Under the pieces are notes generated by a model that saw only the letters and a program-made list of their open reading frames with translations, was not told the origin of the DNA and made no database searches. This document shows positions 36,006 to 46,261 of a stretch of DNA of 64,000 nucleotides, piece after piece. A program made the translations under genes and the position numbers. Positions within the stretch are counted from its first letter, which is position 1, and each line of letters begins with the position of its first letter. This stretch comes from JAPOXR01 sp965199765 (GTDB lineage: Bacteria; Pseudomonadota; Alphaproteobacteria; Rhodobacterales; Rhodobacteraceae), in contig CBDATC010000002.1 of the NCBI GenBank assembly GCA_965199765.1, positions 1,240,001-1,304,000 of the forward strand. The letters run 5' to 3'.

Positions 36006-36830
36006 CTAGAGCCCAAGCACATCCTTCATATCATATTCACCCGGCGGTCGACCAATGCCCCAAAGAGCCGCTTTAACCGCTCCTTGAGCATATATTGAAC
36101 GGTCTGTTGCAACATGCCGCAGAACAATTCTTTCACCCAACCCGGCAAAAAGCACATCATGCTCCCCGACGATATCGCCTCCTCGGATCGCGGAATATCC
36201 GATGTTGCCTCGCTTGCGCGGACCCGTGTGACCATCCCGGCCCCGGTCAAAAACAAATTGGTCTTCCAAGCCGCGGCCGCTGGCCGCCGCTTCTCCAAGC
36301 ATAAGCGCTGTTCCAGAAGGCGCATCGACCTTGTGACGATGATGGGTTTCGATAACCTCTATATCGAAATCCGCATCAAGCGCTCGTGCCACGGAGTTGG
36401 TCAATTGCACTAGAAGATTAACTCCAAGGCTCATATTCCCAGCTCTGACGATCACTGTCGATCTGGCTGCCTCGGCAATTTTCTTATAATCATCGTGACT
36501 TAATCCCGTGGTTCCAATTACATGCACTTTGCCCAATGAAGCCGCTGCTTCAGCTACACGCACAGTCGCTGCGGGTGAAGAAAAGTCCACAATTGCGTCC
36601 ACATGCTGAAACGCTTGCACCGGGTCTTCAAAAATAGTGACTGATCCTTCCCCGCTATCAGAATTCACACCGATGTTGTTTCCAAGCCAAGCATGGCCTG
36701 GTTGCTCCGAGGCGCCACCGAGCGTAACAGCTTCGCTGTCCGCGATCACTTGCACCAGCATCTGCCCCATCCGCCCAGCAACGCCAACAACTCCAAGACT
36801 TGGCTTAAAGTTCAATTGCCCAGCACACAT
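36006..36830 (-). CDS. dapB: 4-hydroxy-tetrahydrodipicolinate reductase
   Basis: NAD(P)H-dependent step of lysine and diaminopimelate synthesis. The dinucleotide-binding start is LGVVGVAGRMGQMLVQ. The active-site block IEVIETHHRHKVDAPSGTAL holds the catalytic His and Lys, and GTTGLSHDD and the C-terminal MKDVLGL are typical. 274 aa is normal. Convergent with the island. dapF is elsewhere in this window. Confidence 0.95.
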   Translation of the reverse strand: MCAGQLNFKPSLGVVGVAGRMGQMLVQVIADSEAVTLGGASEQPGHAWLGNNIGVNSDSGEGSVTIFEDPVQAFQHVDAIVDFSSPAATVRVAEAAASLGKVHVIGTTGLSHDDYKKIAEAARSTVIVRAGNMSLGVNLLVQLTNSVARALDADFDIEVIETHHRHKVDAPSGTALMLGEAAASGRGLEDQFVFDRGRDGHTGPRKRGNIGYSAIRGGDIVGEHDVLFAGLGERIVLRHVATDRSIYAQGAVKAALWGIGRPPGEYDMKDVLGL

Positions 36831-37182
36831 CAGCCATCACCAATAAAATTCGGTCCCAAATCTTGTTCCCCTTCAAGAATGCGGCGAGCTAAGCCTCGAC
36901 TATCCCCTGCATCTTCATTTTGTCAAAATCCGACCTCTATGCCAAACTAAAGAGCATGCAAAATAGGCATCAGGTGCAAATGCCTGAGCCGGCCGATCAC
37001 TTGGTTTCATTAGTCCAAACACCTGTCTGTGCCACCGCCATCAATGGCAACATCGTAAATTTCTCTTTCAATTTCTGCAAAAGAGTATATTCAAACGCGG
37101 ATTCGGCAACATGCTGAATTTGGGGAATGAGGTGGGGCTGGACGACATCCCGGCTGCAGCCTCAATGACAAAGGAGTAATTG
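36831..37182. other. divergent region between dapB and rpsO
   Basis: About 350 bp that should hold promoters for both genes. AAGGAG at 37171-37176 is a strong ribosome-binding site for the ATG at 37183 and rules out the TTG at 37180. No clear -35/-10 pair found. Confidence 0.5.
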
Positions 37183-37452
37183 ATGTCGATTACAGCAGAA
37201 AAAAAGTCCGAACTGATCACGGACTACGCAATCAAAGAAGGCGATACCGGGTCCCCGGAGGTGCAAGTGGCGATCTTGTCCTCCAGAATAGCCGCACTTA
37301 CCAAACACTTCCAGACTCACAAGAAAGATGATCATTCTCGCAGAGGTTTGTTCAAGCTGATTTCTCGGAGGCGCAAACTTCTTGATTATGTGAAATCCAA
37401 AGACGAAGAACGCTACAGAAATCTCATCGGTCGACTAGGTCTGCGCAGGTAA
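37183..37452 (+). CDS. rpsO: 30S ribosomal protein S15
   Basis: Primary 16S rRNA-binding protein of the platform. Conserved blocks: GDTGSPEVQVAILSSRIAAL, then THKKDDHSRRGLFKLISRRR, RLLDYVK-type helix and the C-terminal RNLIGRLGLRR. 89 aa is standard. ATG at 37183 has AAGGAG 6 bases upstream. It precedes pnp, the usual rpsO-pnp order. Confidence 0.98.
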   Translation: MSITAEKKSELITDYAIKEGDTGSPEVQVAILSSRIAALTKHFQTHKKDDHSRRGLFKLISRRRKLLDYVKSKDEERYRNLIGRLGLRR

Positions 37453-37646
37453 TGGCCTGAACACTAACCCTGCCCTGCTAATTTTGGGTTCCGACTCACC
37501 AAAAATGCCGAAGCGCAATTATGTAGGCCGACGATTTCCAAGATCTGAGCGGCTCTGCTTTGCGTATGTTATGAATCAATGAATGCAGCTGCCCCATGCC
37601 AAAGAACCTCGGTCTGGGAACGTTTAGCTGCAAAGAAAGGAAATAG

Positions 37647-39740
37647 ATGTTCAACCACGTAAGAAAGTCCATTGAATGGGGCAACGAGCAGCTTGTTCTT
37701 GAAACAGGCAAAATCGCTCGGCAAGCAGACGGCTCCGTTTTGGCAACCCTCGGCGAAACATCCGTCTTGGCGAATGTAACCTTCGACAAATACCCAAAGA
37801 TTGATTTGGATTTTTTTCCTCTCACCGTCCATTATCAAGAACGTTACTATGCCGCAGGCAGAGTTCCCGGCGGCTTCTTCAAAAGGGAAGCACGGCCTTC
37901 TGAAAAAGAAGTTTTGACATCGCGTCTCATTGATCGGCCGATCCGACCGTTGTTCGTGCCTGGCTTCCGCAACGAGGTCAATGTGATCTGCACCGTGCTT
38001 TCGCATGACCTGAAAAATGACCCTGACATTTTGGCAATGATCGCAGCATCGGCTGCGCTGACCATTTCCGGTGTTCCGTTCCGCGGTCCGATTGGAGCGG
38101 CGCGCGTTGGATTCTCCGACAACGAATATTTCCTGAATCCTCCGGTTGCAGACATGCAAAGCCTTCATCTCCAAACAAATCAAAGATTAGATCTCGTCGT
38201 CGCTGGAACAAAGGACGCCGTGATGATGGTTGAATCGGAGGCTTATGAACTTTCAGAAGCTGAGATGCTGGGAGCTGTGCAGTTTGGCCATGATGCCATG
38301 CAGCCGGTCATTGATTTAATCATTGACTTGGCAGAAACCGTCGCTGTTCCTCCATTTGAATTCAAACCACCGCAATACACCGATTTGCTGGAACGGGTCA
38401 GCGCATCAGGCAAGGAGGCGATGATCGAGGCCTTCTCCCACAGGAACAAGCAGAAAAGATCCGAAGCCATCTCTGCAACTAGAGCAGCAATCAAGCAGTC
38501 ACTCAGTGAAGAGGACAAAGAAGACCAAAACCTTTCCGACGTCTTCAAAAAACTGGAATCAGAAATCGTGCGTGGGACAATCCTCGACGGCAATCCTCGG
38601 ATCGACGGTCGTGATCGCGAAACTGTGCGTTCCATCGACTGCGATGTCGGAATCCTACCCCGCACACATGGATCCGCCTTGTTCACCCGTGGAGAAACCC
38701 AAGCCTTGGTCGTTACAACGCTTGGCACTGGAGAAGACGAACAGATCGTCGATGCGCTTCATGAAAACTTCAGATCGAACTTCCTGCTGCATTACAATTT
38801 TCCGCCCTACTCGGTCGGCGAGACCGGACGGCTTGGACCGCCCGGACGACGCGAAGTCGGCCACGGCAAGCTGGCATGGCGCGCTCTTCAGGCAGTCCTG
38901 CCAAACCCAATTGATTTCCCTTACACAGTGCGTGTTGTGTCTGAGATCACAGAATCCAACGGTTCCTCATCAATGGCGACAGTCTGTGGATCATCACTTT
39001 CTATGATGGACGCAGGCGTTCCCCTGAAATCTCCGGTCGCAGGTGTCGCAATGGGGCTGATTCTGGAAAGCGACGGCAACTTTGCCATACTGACAGACAT
39101 TCTGGGAGATGAGGACCATCTCGGAGATATGGACTTCAAAGTCGCTGGAACCGAGAACGGCATCACTTCTCTGCAAATGGATATCAAAGTCGCGGGCATT
39201 ACCGCTGCGATTATGGAACAAGCGCTCGCACAAGCGCGCCAGGGGCGTCTGCATATTTTGTCGGAAATGTCGAAATCGCTTACTGAAGCTGGCGAATTTT
39301 CGGCCTATGCTCCAAGGATCAAATCCATTTCGATTCCTGTGGACAAAATCCGAGAGGTTATCGGCACCGGCGGCAAGGTCATTCGAGAAATCGTTGAAAC
39401 CTCTGGAGCAAAGGTGGATGTCAATGATGACGGTACAATCAAAATTGCGTCGTCGGACAGCGAAGCCATCGAAAAAGCTTATTCCATGATTCATGAAATC
39501 ACTGCTGAACCAGAAGTCGGACAGATATATCCGGGGACTGTGGTTAAGGTGATGGATTTTGGAGCTTTTGTGAATTTCTTCGGCAAGCGGGATGGTCTTG
39601 TTCACGTCAGCCAGATTGCCAATCGCCGTATCGGTCATCCGTCTGAATTTCTCAAGGAAGGTCAGAAGGTCAAGGTGAAACTGGTTGGTTTTGACGATCG
39701 CGGCAAAGTGCGCCTTACGATGCGCAACGTCAAACAATAG
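37647..39740 (+). CDS. pnp: polyribonucleotide nucleotidyltransferase (PNPase)
   Basis: Phosphorolytic 3'-5' exoribonuclease and degradosome component. Two RNase PH domains: the first begins FNHVRKSIEWGNEQLVLETG with ARPSEKEVLTSRLIDRPIRP; the second has RTHGSALFTRGETQALV, SNGSSSMATVCGSSLS and GDMDFKVAGTENGITSLQMD. A KH domain (IREVIGTGGKVIREI) and an S1 domain (GTVVKVMDFGAFVNF) end the protein. 697 aa is full length. AAAGGAAA precedes the ATG at 37647. Confidence 0.98.
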   Translation: MFNHVRKSIEWGNEQLVLETGKIARQADGSVLATLGETSVLANVTFDKYPKIDLDFFPLTVHYQERYYAAGRVPGGFFKREARPSEKEVLTSRLIDRPIRPLFVPGFRNEVNVICTVLSHDLKNDPDILAMIAASAALTISGVPFRGPIGAARVGFSDNEYFLNPPVADMQSLHLQTNQRLDLVVAGTKDAVMMVESEAYELSEAEMLGAVQFGHDAMQPVIDLIIDLAETVAVPPFEFKPPQYTDLLERVSASGKEAMIEAFSHRNKQKRSEAISATRAAIKQSLSEEDKEDQNLSDVFKKLESEIVRGTILDGNPRIDGRDRETVRSIDCDVGILPRTHGSALFTRGETQALVVTTLGTGEDEQIVDALHENFRSNFLLHYNFPPYSVGETGRLGPPGRREVGHGKLAWRALQAVLPNPIDFPYTVRVVSEITESNGSSSMATVCGSSLSMMDAGVPLKSPVAGVAMGLILESDGNFAILTDILGDEDHLGDMDFKVAGTENGITSLQMDIKVAGITAAIMEQALAQARQGRLHILSEMSKSLTEAGEFSAYAPRIKSISIPVDKIREVIGTGGKVIREIVETSGAKVDVNDDGTIKIASSDSEAIEKAYSMIHEITAEPEVGQIYPGTVVKVMDFGAFVNFFGKRDGLVHVSQIANRRIGHPSEFLKEGQKVKVKLVGFDDRGKVRLTMRNVKQ

Positions 39741-40225
39741 TGAACGAAGCAATTCGCAAACCGTGATGATGAAATGAAAATTGGCACTCGCTCTTTGGAC
39801 CAAGTCCCGAGGGCGAAGCCAATTTCTGATCATGAAGATAACCGTTGATCTTCCAAAACCAAAGGAACGAATTTCGGATTGGGCGGCATACGACATAAAC
39901 TCCCGCTTCCGCAGGGTGACAGTGAAGTGACCTTCCCAAATTCATACTGCCGTGACCAAGGTTCATCCTGCTTCATCCAACAGCGGCAAAAGTTCAAGAA
40001 GAAAGTTCCGACCTTTCGGTGATGACTTTGACCAACTCGTTTGTTGCGTCTCTATCCCTCGTTGCTCTGGAAGAACGTGGCACAAAAATAATTGAACGTG
40101 AGTGACCAAATTGGGTCAAACTGGACACATCAATCTCCTGAAGCGAAAATTGATCCCGCAATTCCAACATATCGCGTCAATGCCGCTAACTGGCATGCTT
40201 AATTCGAGGTAGACCTCCAACAGGA
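39741..40225. other. non-coding stretch after pnp
   Basis: About 485 bp with no supported gene. No hairpin-plus-T-run terminator for pnp was recognised. Confidence 0.4.
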
Positions 40226-41431
40226 ATGCGACTGACAATGGCGATGCTGACACGGGTGCGGCGAATTAAGCGACTCATTCCATCAATTGGATGTTTGCTT
40301 TCCCTCTTGGCAATTTTTCCACTGTTGGAAGAGCTATTCGAATACAATGCATTGAATGTGTATCAAGTTGATACACAAGACCCTCTGCAAGAATTTGAAC
40401 CCAGCGCTCAACTGCAATTCCACAAACTTGACCCGGCCGGGCAGCCGTCGGTTCATAGCGCGACACTCGCAAATCTCGCAAATGGCAATGTCAGAGCCTG
40501 GTGGTTTGGTGGGTCGCGGGAAGGCGCAAGAGATGTCGGAATTTACAGCAGCGAATATTCACCCGAAACTCGATCTTGGGGAGCCACCTCAAAGGTCATT
40601 GATGTTTCTCAGCTCGCGAGCCAACTCGGAAGATATGTTAAGAAAATAGGCAATCCTGCCGCTTACCTTGACGATAAGGGCCGCATCTGGCTCTTCTTCG
40701 TCAGCGTCTCGGTCGGTGGCTGGGCGGGCAGCTCGATCAATTTCATGATTTCTGAAGACGATGGGCAATCCTATGGACCAGTTCGAAGATTGACCACCAC
40801 TCCTTTTTTCAATGTCAGTACATTGGTGCGGACTAAACCTGTCAAGATGGTCGGCGGCATTGCCTTGCCAGTTTATCATGAGTTCATCGGTAAGTTCGGT
40901 GAACTGCTCATTCTCGACGATGATGGAAACATTCAAAAGAAAAAGCGGCTTACATTAGGCAGAGGCGCATTGCAGCCTGTTCTCATTCCAATTTCCCGCA
41001 AGGATGCTGTTGTTTATTTGCGGCGCGCTGGAGACTCCCCAAGAAAGACTCCCTATGTCGAAACGGCAAATGGCGGTGAGTCATTTACGAAGCCAATCCA
41101 ACTTGATCTTCCAAACCCCGGAGGATCGATTGATGGTATATTGATGCATGATCATGAGCATATTCTGCTCGCATATAATCATTCTGAGTCAACGAGAATG
41201 CTCCTGTCATTGGCCGTCGCGAACGTCTATAACCCTGAAAATCTTGTAAGAATTCATGACTTCACAGAAGAAGAAGGGTTACTGCGGGAGTCCTCCTATC
41301 CGGCCATGTTGGTTGATAGCGATGGAATGGTACACCTCGCCTGGACGCATAACCGCACACATATCAAACACACGGTCATGCACCCCGAGTGGATAATTGC
41401 TCGAACTCTTTCGGCAGAGAATTCACGATGA
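40226..41431 (+). CDS. exported sialidase-like (BNR-repeat) protein
   Basis: An N-terminal hydrophobic segment (LIPSIGCLLSLLAIFPLLEEL) suggests export or membrane anchoring. The remainder is a six-blade beta-propeller-like protein. It has GSREGARDVGIYSSEYSPET, a NPAAYLDDKGRIWLFFVSV strand, and Asp-box-like turns (SEDDGQSYG, ANGGESF). The C-terminal LAWTHNRTHIKHTVM block is typical of the sialidase/BNR-like family. Substrate could be a surface glycan, but many family members are not true sialidases. 401 aa. Its stop overlaps the next gene by 4 bp. Confidence 0.7.
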   Translation: MRLTMAMLTRVRRIKRLIPSIGCLLSLLAIFPLLEELFEYNALNVYQVDTQDPLQEFEPSAQLQFHKLDPAGQPSVHSATLANLANGNVRAWWFGGSREGARDVGIYSSEYSPETRSWGATSKVIDVSQLASQLGRYVKKIGNPAAYLDDKGRIWLFFVSVSVGGWAGSSINFMISEDDGQSYGPVRRLTTTPFFNVSTLVRTKPVKMVGGIALPVYHEFIGKFGELLILDDDGNIQKKKRLTLGRGALQPVLIPISRKDAVVYLRRAGDSPRKTPYVETANGGESFTKPIQLDLPNPGGSIDGILMHDHEHILLAYNHSESTRMLLSLAVANVYNPENLVRIHDFTEEEGLLRESSYPAMLVDSDGMVHLAWTHNRTHIKHTVMHPEWIIARTLSAENSR

Positions 41432-42015
41432 CTGCCTACGCTTCCTTCACATGGTGTTTGGTCTTCTTTGCGTTTGGAACATTTGTCACAAGTCGATTCA
41501 TTGAGAAAAGGAGCGCTCTTGTGATCTGTGGCCTTGCTTTGGTTCTGACATTTTTTCTGTTGGAATTCGCAGAGTATCGACCGATAACTTATGTTCGAGG
41601 CTGGCTTCCCGAACCGAGTGTCGCATTGCTACTGGTAAGCCTATTCTATTGTGTACGCGCTCATTTCACGAACCAGTTCATCAATCTCAATCCAAAGCCA
41701 GTTTATTCAACTGTGCTTTTGTTAGGAATTCCTTTTTATCCAATGGCATTGGGACTAAGTTGGTTTGATCCTTACTCCCTCGGCTACAATCCTCTTTTTG
41801 GTCTTCTGATCTTCTTGATTTCACTTGTTGCGTGGTTGATTCCCTCGGGTAGAGTTATTGCTTTTTGGATGTCATTCGCACTGTTAGTCAACAGCTGGTC
41901 AATCGGCGAAAGCAGTAATCTTTGGGATCAGCTGTTCGATCCAGTGGTGTTCATCTTGAGCACCATTTGGGGAGTTCGGTCGCTCAAACAAAAATTGGTT
42001 CAAATTGATTTGTGA
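41428..42015 (+). CDS. multi-pass membrane protein of unknown function
   Basis: The ATG at 41428 overlaps the sialidase-like stop (ATGA), so the two are co-translated. About six hydrophobic helices fill the 195 residues (FTWCLVFFAFGTFVTSRF, LVICGLALVLTFFLLEFAEY, PVYSTVLLLGIPFYPMALGL, and others). No catalytic motif recognised. Coupling with the sialidase-like gene suggests a shared surface-glycan role (inference). Confidence 0.7.
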   Translation: MTAYASFTWCLVFFAFGTFVTSRFIEKRSALVICGLALVLTFFLLEFAEYRPITYVRGWLPEPSVALLLVSLFYCVRAHFTNQFINLNPKPVYSTVLLLGIPFYPMALGLSWFDPYSLGYNPLFGLLIFLISLVAWLIPSGRVIAFWMSFALLVNSWSIGESSNLWDQLFDPVVFILSTIWGVRSLKQKLVQIDL

Positions 42016-42157
42016 AATTGATGAGCTATAAATGGAATACAGCTCAAATAAGAGCTCAGTCCCGTGCGATGGGAGTTAGCACCATCACTCCACATCAAGA
42101 GCTCAACAGCGGTTGGAACATTGCCGTCAAATGCAAACTCTACGATAAGCGCGCGAT

Positions 42158-43025
42158 ATGATTTTGAAAGAATTTCACCAAAAGCTAAAAATACTAAACC
42201 GCCGACGCATCCACAAAGGGCGCCATAAACGCAGATTATTGAGATTGTCCGATAATTTGGCTCGTACCCCAATCGTCACCGAATACGGATTTAAATTCAT
42301 TGATGAGGCAGGGTATATTGGTCGCGAACAATGGGAACCGGGATGCAGAAAATTCGTGTGGAAGTTGCTGCCTAAGGTGGACTTGTTTGTGAATGTCGGT
42401 GCTAACTCTGGGTTTTATACCTGCATGGCACAAAAATTGTGTGTGAATACACTGGCGTTGGAACCGGAGCCCATCAATTGTCAATTCCTGTGCAAAAATT
42501 TAGAGATTAATGACTTTACGCGTCAATCGGAGGTGTTCCCGATGGCTGCAGGATACCCCCCCCCCGAGGATAACCAAGATTTTTGGGACGAGGGATACGG
42601 CTTCACTTTCTAAGCAATTTCGCGCTGGGAGCAGTATTAAACAATATATTCCAGTTGTTTGTCTCGACGACTTGGTCCTCAGCCATAGATGGGCAACCGG
42701 ACAAATACTAGCGTTAGTTGATGTTGAAGGTTGGGAGAAAGAAGTTCTTGCAGGATCAATGAAACTGCTTGATCGTAATCCAAAACCAATCTGGATTATT
42801 GAAATCCTGCCAGACGAACTGGCCAATGGAATTGATACAAGACAGACCTTTTCAAAGATGTTCAGCCTTGGATACAGCGCCTACAGAATCACTGAATTGA
42901 GTGGTGTTGTTGAAGTCAAGGCCACGGCAATCTCCGAGCACCTGAGTGCGTCCTGTGAAGATGGTGAATGGAATTACCTATTTTTGGATGGTGAAAGGGA
43001 CGGTGATGTGGTGTCGTTAGATTGA
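42158..43025 (+). CDS. FkbM-family methyltransferase, currently out of frame at a C10 tract
   Basis: From the ATG at 42158 the frame encodes the FkbM N-terminal half: DLFVNVGANSGFYTCMAQKL is the SAM-binding motif I, and LALEPEPINCQFLCKNLEIN follows. After FPMAAGYPPP, encoded by ten C, it runs into unrelated residues and stops at 42613. The remaining half is open in the next frame up to 43025 (ITKIFGTRDTASLSKQF, LVDVEGWEKEVLAGSMKLL, IIEILPDEL). Deleting one C (or adding two) joins the halves into a normal protein of about 290 aa. Probably an OFF state of a phase-variable O-methyltransferase acting on glycan (inference). Confidence 0.8.
42556..42565. repeat. C10 homopolymer tract in the FkbM gene
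   Basis: Ten C between GGATA and GAGGA. It coincides exactly with the point where the coding frame switches, so nine C would be in frame. Confidence 0.95.
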
Positions 43026-43249
43026 TTATCCAGCGAAAGATTACAGAAAAAGTGGAATTCAGTGAAAATTAGGCACGTCGTTTGCCGACCTCACACCGAA
43101 ACGGCAGTTTTTCCTTCACCGTTGCGTATGCCACTGGACGCTGCAATGTATGAATCCAACACTCAAGCGCCAAATAATTCTGTTTTCGATCACATTCCAC
43201 GGAATATTGCCGAAGGAAATTGTGGCGCAAGAAACGCTTCTTTTGCCTT

Positions 43250-44320
43250 TTAGACACTCCACTCGCCGCTCTGCATCTCACGCAAACGCGATGCCGTCCG
43301 CTGAAACTCGAATGACCCATATCCTTCGACATACAGCCTTTCCGGATCAGCAGCCGCAGTCGCCACAAGCCTGACTCTGGCTTCATACAATGCGTCAATG
43401 AGCATAACGAATCGCCTCGCTTCGTTATAGTTGGATCGGGAAAGCAAAGGTATGCCTTCGATCATGAGAATACGCACTGCCTTGGCGATCGCAAGATAAT
43501 CGGCCGGACCGTATGGCTGACCACAAAAATCCCAAAAAGTCGCACGCGCGACTCCTTTGCTGAATCGATGCAGCTTGATCTGTCTCCCATGCACATTCAA
43601 CTGCAGCCGTTCTTCATAACCATCCGTCATACGCTCCCAAATTGAATTAAGCGCTTCAGCCGAAGCTTTGTTCACCGGAACAAAATACATCTGGTTGCCG
43701 ATGAGACGGTTTTGCCGAAAATCAACACCGCTTCCGATCTCATGCACATCAAGATTTTCTTGGATCAAATCAATGAATGGCAGAAAAAGATGTCGGTTTA
43801 ACCCATCTTTATAGAGATCCTCGGGCTGGCGGTTCGATGTCGTGCAAACAGTCGTGCCCCGCTCAAACAGCAACTCAAACAATCGGCCGACAATCATCGC
43901 ATCGGCAATGTCATCGATCTGGCATTCGTCAAGGCAAAGCAGCTTAGCTTGGCCCGCGAGCTCATCAGCTGCGGGCTTAACCGCGTCGCTCACTCCAGCC
44001 TGTCTGGCTTTATTCATGAGCGCATGAGCCGTTTGCATGAATTCCAGAAAGTGCCTCCGCATTCTTGGTTGAACGCTGCTGCTGTCGAAAAACATATCCA
44101 TCAGCATTGTTTTGCCGCGGCCAACCCCTCCCCAAAGATAAGCGCCGCGGACAGCTGGCTCAGACTTGCGAAACCGAAACAGTCCTTGTTTTTTAGTTGG
44201 CTCTTGAAACCGTTGCTCAAGTGCGGAGAGCACTTCGACCGCTGCTCGCTGCTCCGGGTCTGGATTGATAGCACCGTTCGCTATTCTTGTTTCATACTCT
44301 TGAAACAGGGCATTCTGCAT
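43250..44320 (-). CDS. zapE: cell-division-associated ATPase ZapE (AFG1 family)
   Basis: P-loop ATPase that associates with FtsZ during division in E. coli. Walker A is AYLWGGVGRGKTMLMDMFF and Walker B is KLLCLDECQIDDIADAM. The TTSNRQPEDLYKDGLNR sensor-like block and the late SYNEARRFVMLIDALYE segment (read SNYNEARRF here) are family features. 356 aa is normal. Minus-strand gene standing alone. Confidence 0.93.
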   Translation of the reverse strand: MQNALFQEYETRIANGAINPDPEQRAAVEVLSALEQRFQEPTKKQGLFRFRKSEPAVRGAYLWGGVGRGKTMLMDMFFDSSSVQPRMRRHFLEFMQTAHALMNKARQAGVSDAVKPAADELAGQAKLLCLDECQIDDIADAMIVGRLFELLFERGTTVCTTSNRQPEDLYKDGLNRHLFLPFIDLIQENLDVHEIGSGVDFRQNRLIGNQMYFVPVNKASAEALNSIWERMTDGYEERLQLNVHGRQIKLHRFSKGVARATFWDFCGQPYGPADYLAIAKAVRILMIEGIPLLSRSNYNEARRFVMLIDALYEARVRLVATAAADPERLYVEGYGSFEFQRTASRLREMQSGEWSV

Positions 44321-45060
44321 TTCTGGAAATCGCAGTCATATCGATCAAGCCTCTCCCCTGATTACATGCCGTTATCTTTGAAATTCAAGGGCAGACATAT
44401 GGTGACGGCGGAAACCAGCCTAATGGGAACCGTTGGACAACTGTCGGCAAAGAAACCGACTTTACAAACCGCAAAGGCGATATTCTCGGTCAAACGCAGT
44501 TCTTGAAAACTGTTCGCAGCACCTTTTGCCCAGAAGGATCAACTCGTGAAAGTTTGCACCATTCGCATGTTCGCCGATGTGGTTGCCAATGGCCGTGTTC
44601 AGCTTCGGATTGGACGAACCGATTGATCACGCCAACCGGGGAAAACATGAGTCTCATCCACCTCGGCCTCCATAGCCGAATTCTGATAAATCAGCTCGAA
44701 ATTCAACAACCTCAAAATCTGTGTGACCCAGGTTCGGAATAGCGGAGTGGATCAATACGACATCCACTGGCCGTGCACTGATCTTCCAAATGTTCGGTTC
44801 GATCACCCACTTGGAGCAATGGTTGATCGCAACACACATAGGCAACAGTATGGCGTTTGCAAGACAAGGTTGCGGAATGCCGAAACGCCCAACGCTTATC
44901 CATGCGAATTCTGAAAAAGCTCGTCGAAGCTGGTATGGTGTTCAATCAGGCTGCAAAGAAGCTTCATATCGGCAATGCAACAGCTTACAAAATTCAGAAC
45001 AGCAACTGATCTTTACCGCTGTTGATAGTGTGATTTAGCCAGAATAATCCAGCAGACAAA
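44321..45060. other. long stretch mostly without a recognisable gene
   Basis: About 740 bp between zapE and hppD. The only suggestive part is a short helix-turn-helix-like frame near its right end (separate entry). The rest shows chance frames only. Confidence 0.4.
44902..45009 (+). pseudogene. possible resolvase-type helix-turn-helix remnant
   Basis: 36 codons read RILKKLVEAGMVFNQAAKKL, followed by HIGNATAYKI, the shape of a serine-recombinase C-terminal helix-turn-helix. The preceding frame contributes GMPKRPTL, comparable to the GRPxxL linker that precedes that domain. No catalytic domain is present. Weak; it could be coincidence. Confidence 0.3.
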
Positions 45061-46155
45061 TCATACGGCAAGGCCCATTTCTTCAGCTTCGATGCTTTCG
45101 AACAGCGCTTTGAAATTGCCTTCACCAAACCCATCGTCCCCCTTGCGCTGAATGAATTCAAAGAAGATCGGTCCGATCACGGTTTTCGAGAAAATCTGAA
45201 GCAGAATTTTGGTTTCGCCACCGCTCACCACCCCTTCGCCGTCAATCAAAATACCGTGTTCTTTCATTTGTTCGATGGGTTCTTTGTGTCCTGACACCCG
45301 TTCAAGAGATAGATCGTAATAAATTTCCGGTGGACCCGGCATGAATGCTACACCTCGACTCGCAATCTCGCCCACAGAGCGATAGATATCGTATGCGCCC
45401 ACAGCGATATGCTGAATTCCCTCGCCGTTGTATTTTTTCAGGTAATTCACAATCTGGCCCGTTTCCCCTCTGTCTTCGTTGATTGGAATGCGAATCCGGC
45501 CGCAAGGAGAGGTCAGCGCACGGCTGTAAAGTCCGGTATACTTTCCCTGAATGTCAAAGAACTGAATTTCTTTGAAATTGAATAGATCTCCATAGAACTT
45601 AAACCACCTGTTCATGTTGCCTTTGAAGACGTTGTGAGTGAGGTGGTCAAGGTAGTAGAACCCGACACCTTGAGGGTTAGCTGACTCCAGCCAATCAAAT
45701 TCGTCGTTGTAAACACTTTGATCGAGATACGTATCGAAGAAGTAAATCAACGAACCGCCAATGCCGATAATCGCAGGTGCATCCATGACTTTCCCTGCGT
45801 CCTCATAGGGTGTCGCTCCGTTCATTACAGCATGGTTGAACGCATGTTGCGCGTTCACAACCCGCCAGCCCATTGAAGGGGCGCAGGGGCCGTGAGCTTT
45901 GATGAAACCTGCAGCATGGGTGCCGGGTTCAGCATTGATCAGGTACGAGATATCGCCCTGCTGCCACAATTCAACCTTCTTGGTCTTATGATTGGCGACA
46001 TGGGTGTAGCCCATCTTGGCAAAGCTGTCGCGCAAGGACTGCGGATTGGGATGAGCGAACTCGACAAATTCGAAACCATCGGTTCCGGCGGGGTTATCGG
46101 CGGTGATTTCCGCTGGAGGCGCATCATGCGGGAAGGGTCCCATCGGATTCTCCAT
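45061..46155 (-). CDS. hppD: 4-hydroxyphenylpyruvate dioxygenase
   Basis: Non-haem iron dioxygenase that converts 4-hydroxyphenylpyruvate to homogentisate in tyrosine breakdown. Iron ligands are in YLDHLTHNV, GIQHIAVG and the Glu of FFEFIQRKG. GFGEGNFKALFESIE is the usual C-terminus. I prefer the ATG at 46155; the frame is open to 46176. It is divergent from an Lrp-type gene 106 bp away, which probably regulates it. Confidence 0.95.
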   Translation of the reverse strand: MENPMGPFPHDAPPAEITADNPAGTDGFEFVEFAHPNPQSLRDSFAKMGYTHVANHKTKKVELWQQGDISYLINAEPGTHAAGFIKAHGPCAPSMGWRVVNAQHAFNHAVMNGATPYEDAGKVMDAPAIIGIGGSLIYFFDTYLDQSVYNDEFDWLESANPQGVGFYYLDHLTHNVFKGNMNRWFKFYGDLFNFKEIQFFDIQGKYTGLYSRALTSPCGRIRIPINEDRGETGQIVNYLKKYNGEGIQHIAVGAYDIYRSVGEIASRGVAFMPGPPEIYYDLSLERVSGHKEPIEQMKEHGILIDGEGVVSGGETKILLQIFSKTVIGPIFFEFIQRKGDDGFGEGNFKALFESIEAEEMGLAV

Positions 46156-46212
46156 GTTATCTGAAGTTCTATGCAATCATATAAGCATATGGTGAAAATT
46201 TTTTGCATTTTT

Positions 46213-46237
46213 GTGCTTAATTTACTATAATTTGCAC
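46213..46237. promoter_or_regulatory. candidate operator between hppD and the Lrp-type gene
   Basis: An A+T-rich imperfect palindrome with arms GTGCTTAATT and AATTTGCAC lies midway in the 106 bp divergent region. Size and composition fit an Lrp/AsnC site. Inferred from position and symmetry only. Confidence 0.4.
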
Positions 46238-46261
46238 GACTTGTGAGAATACACGGAAAAA

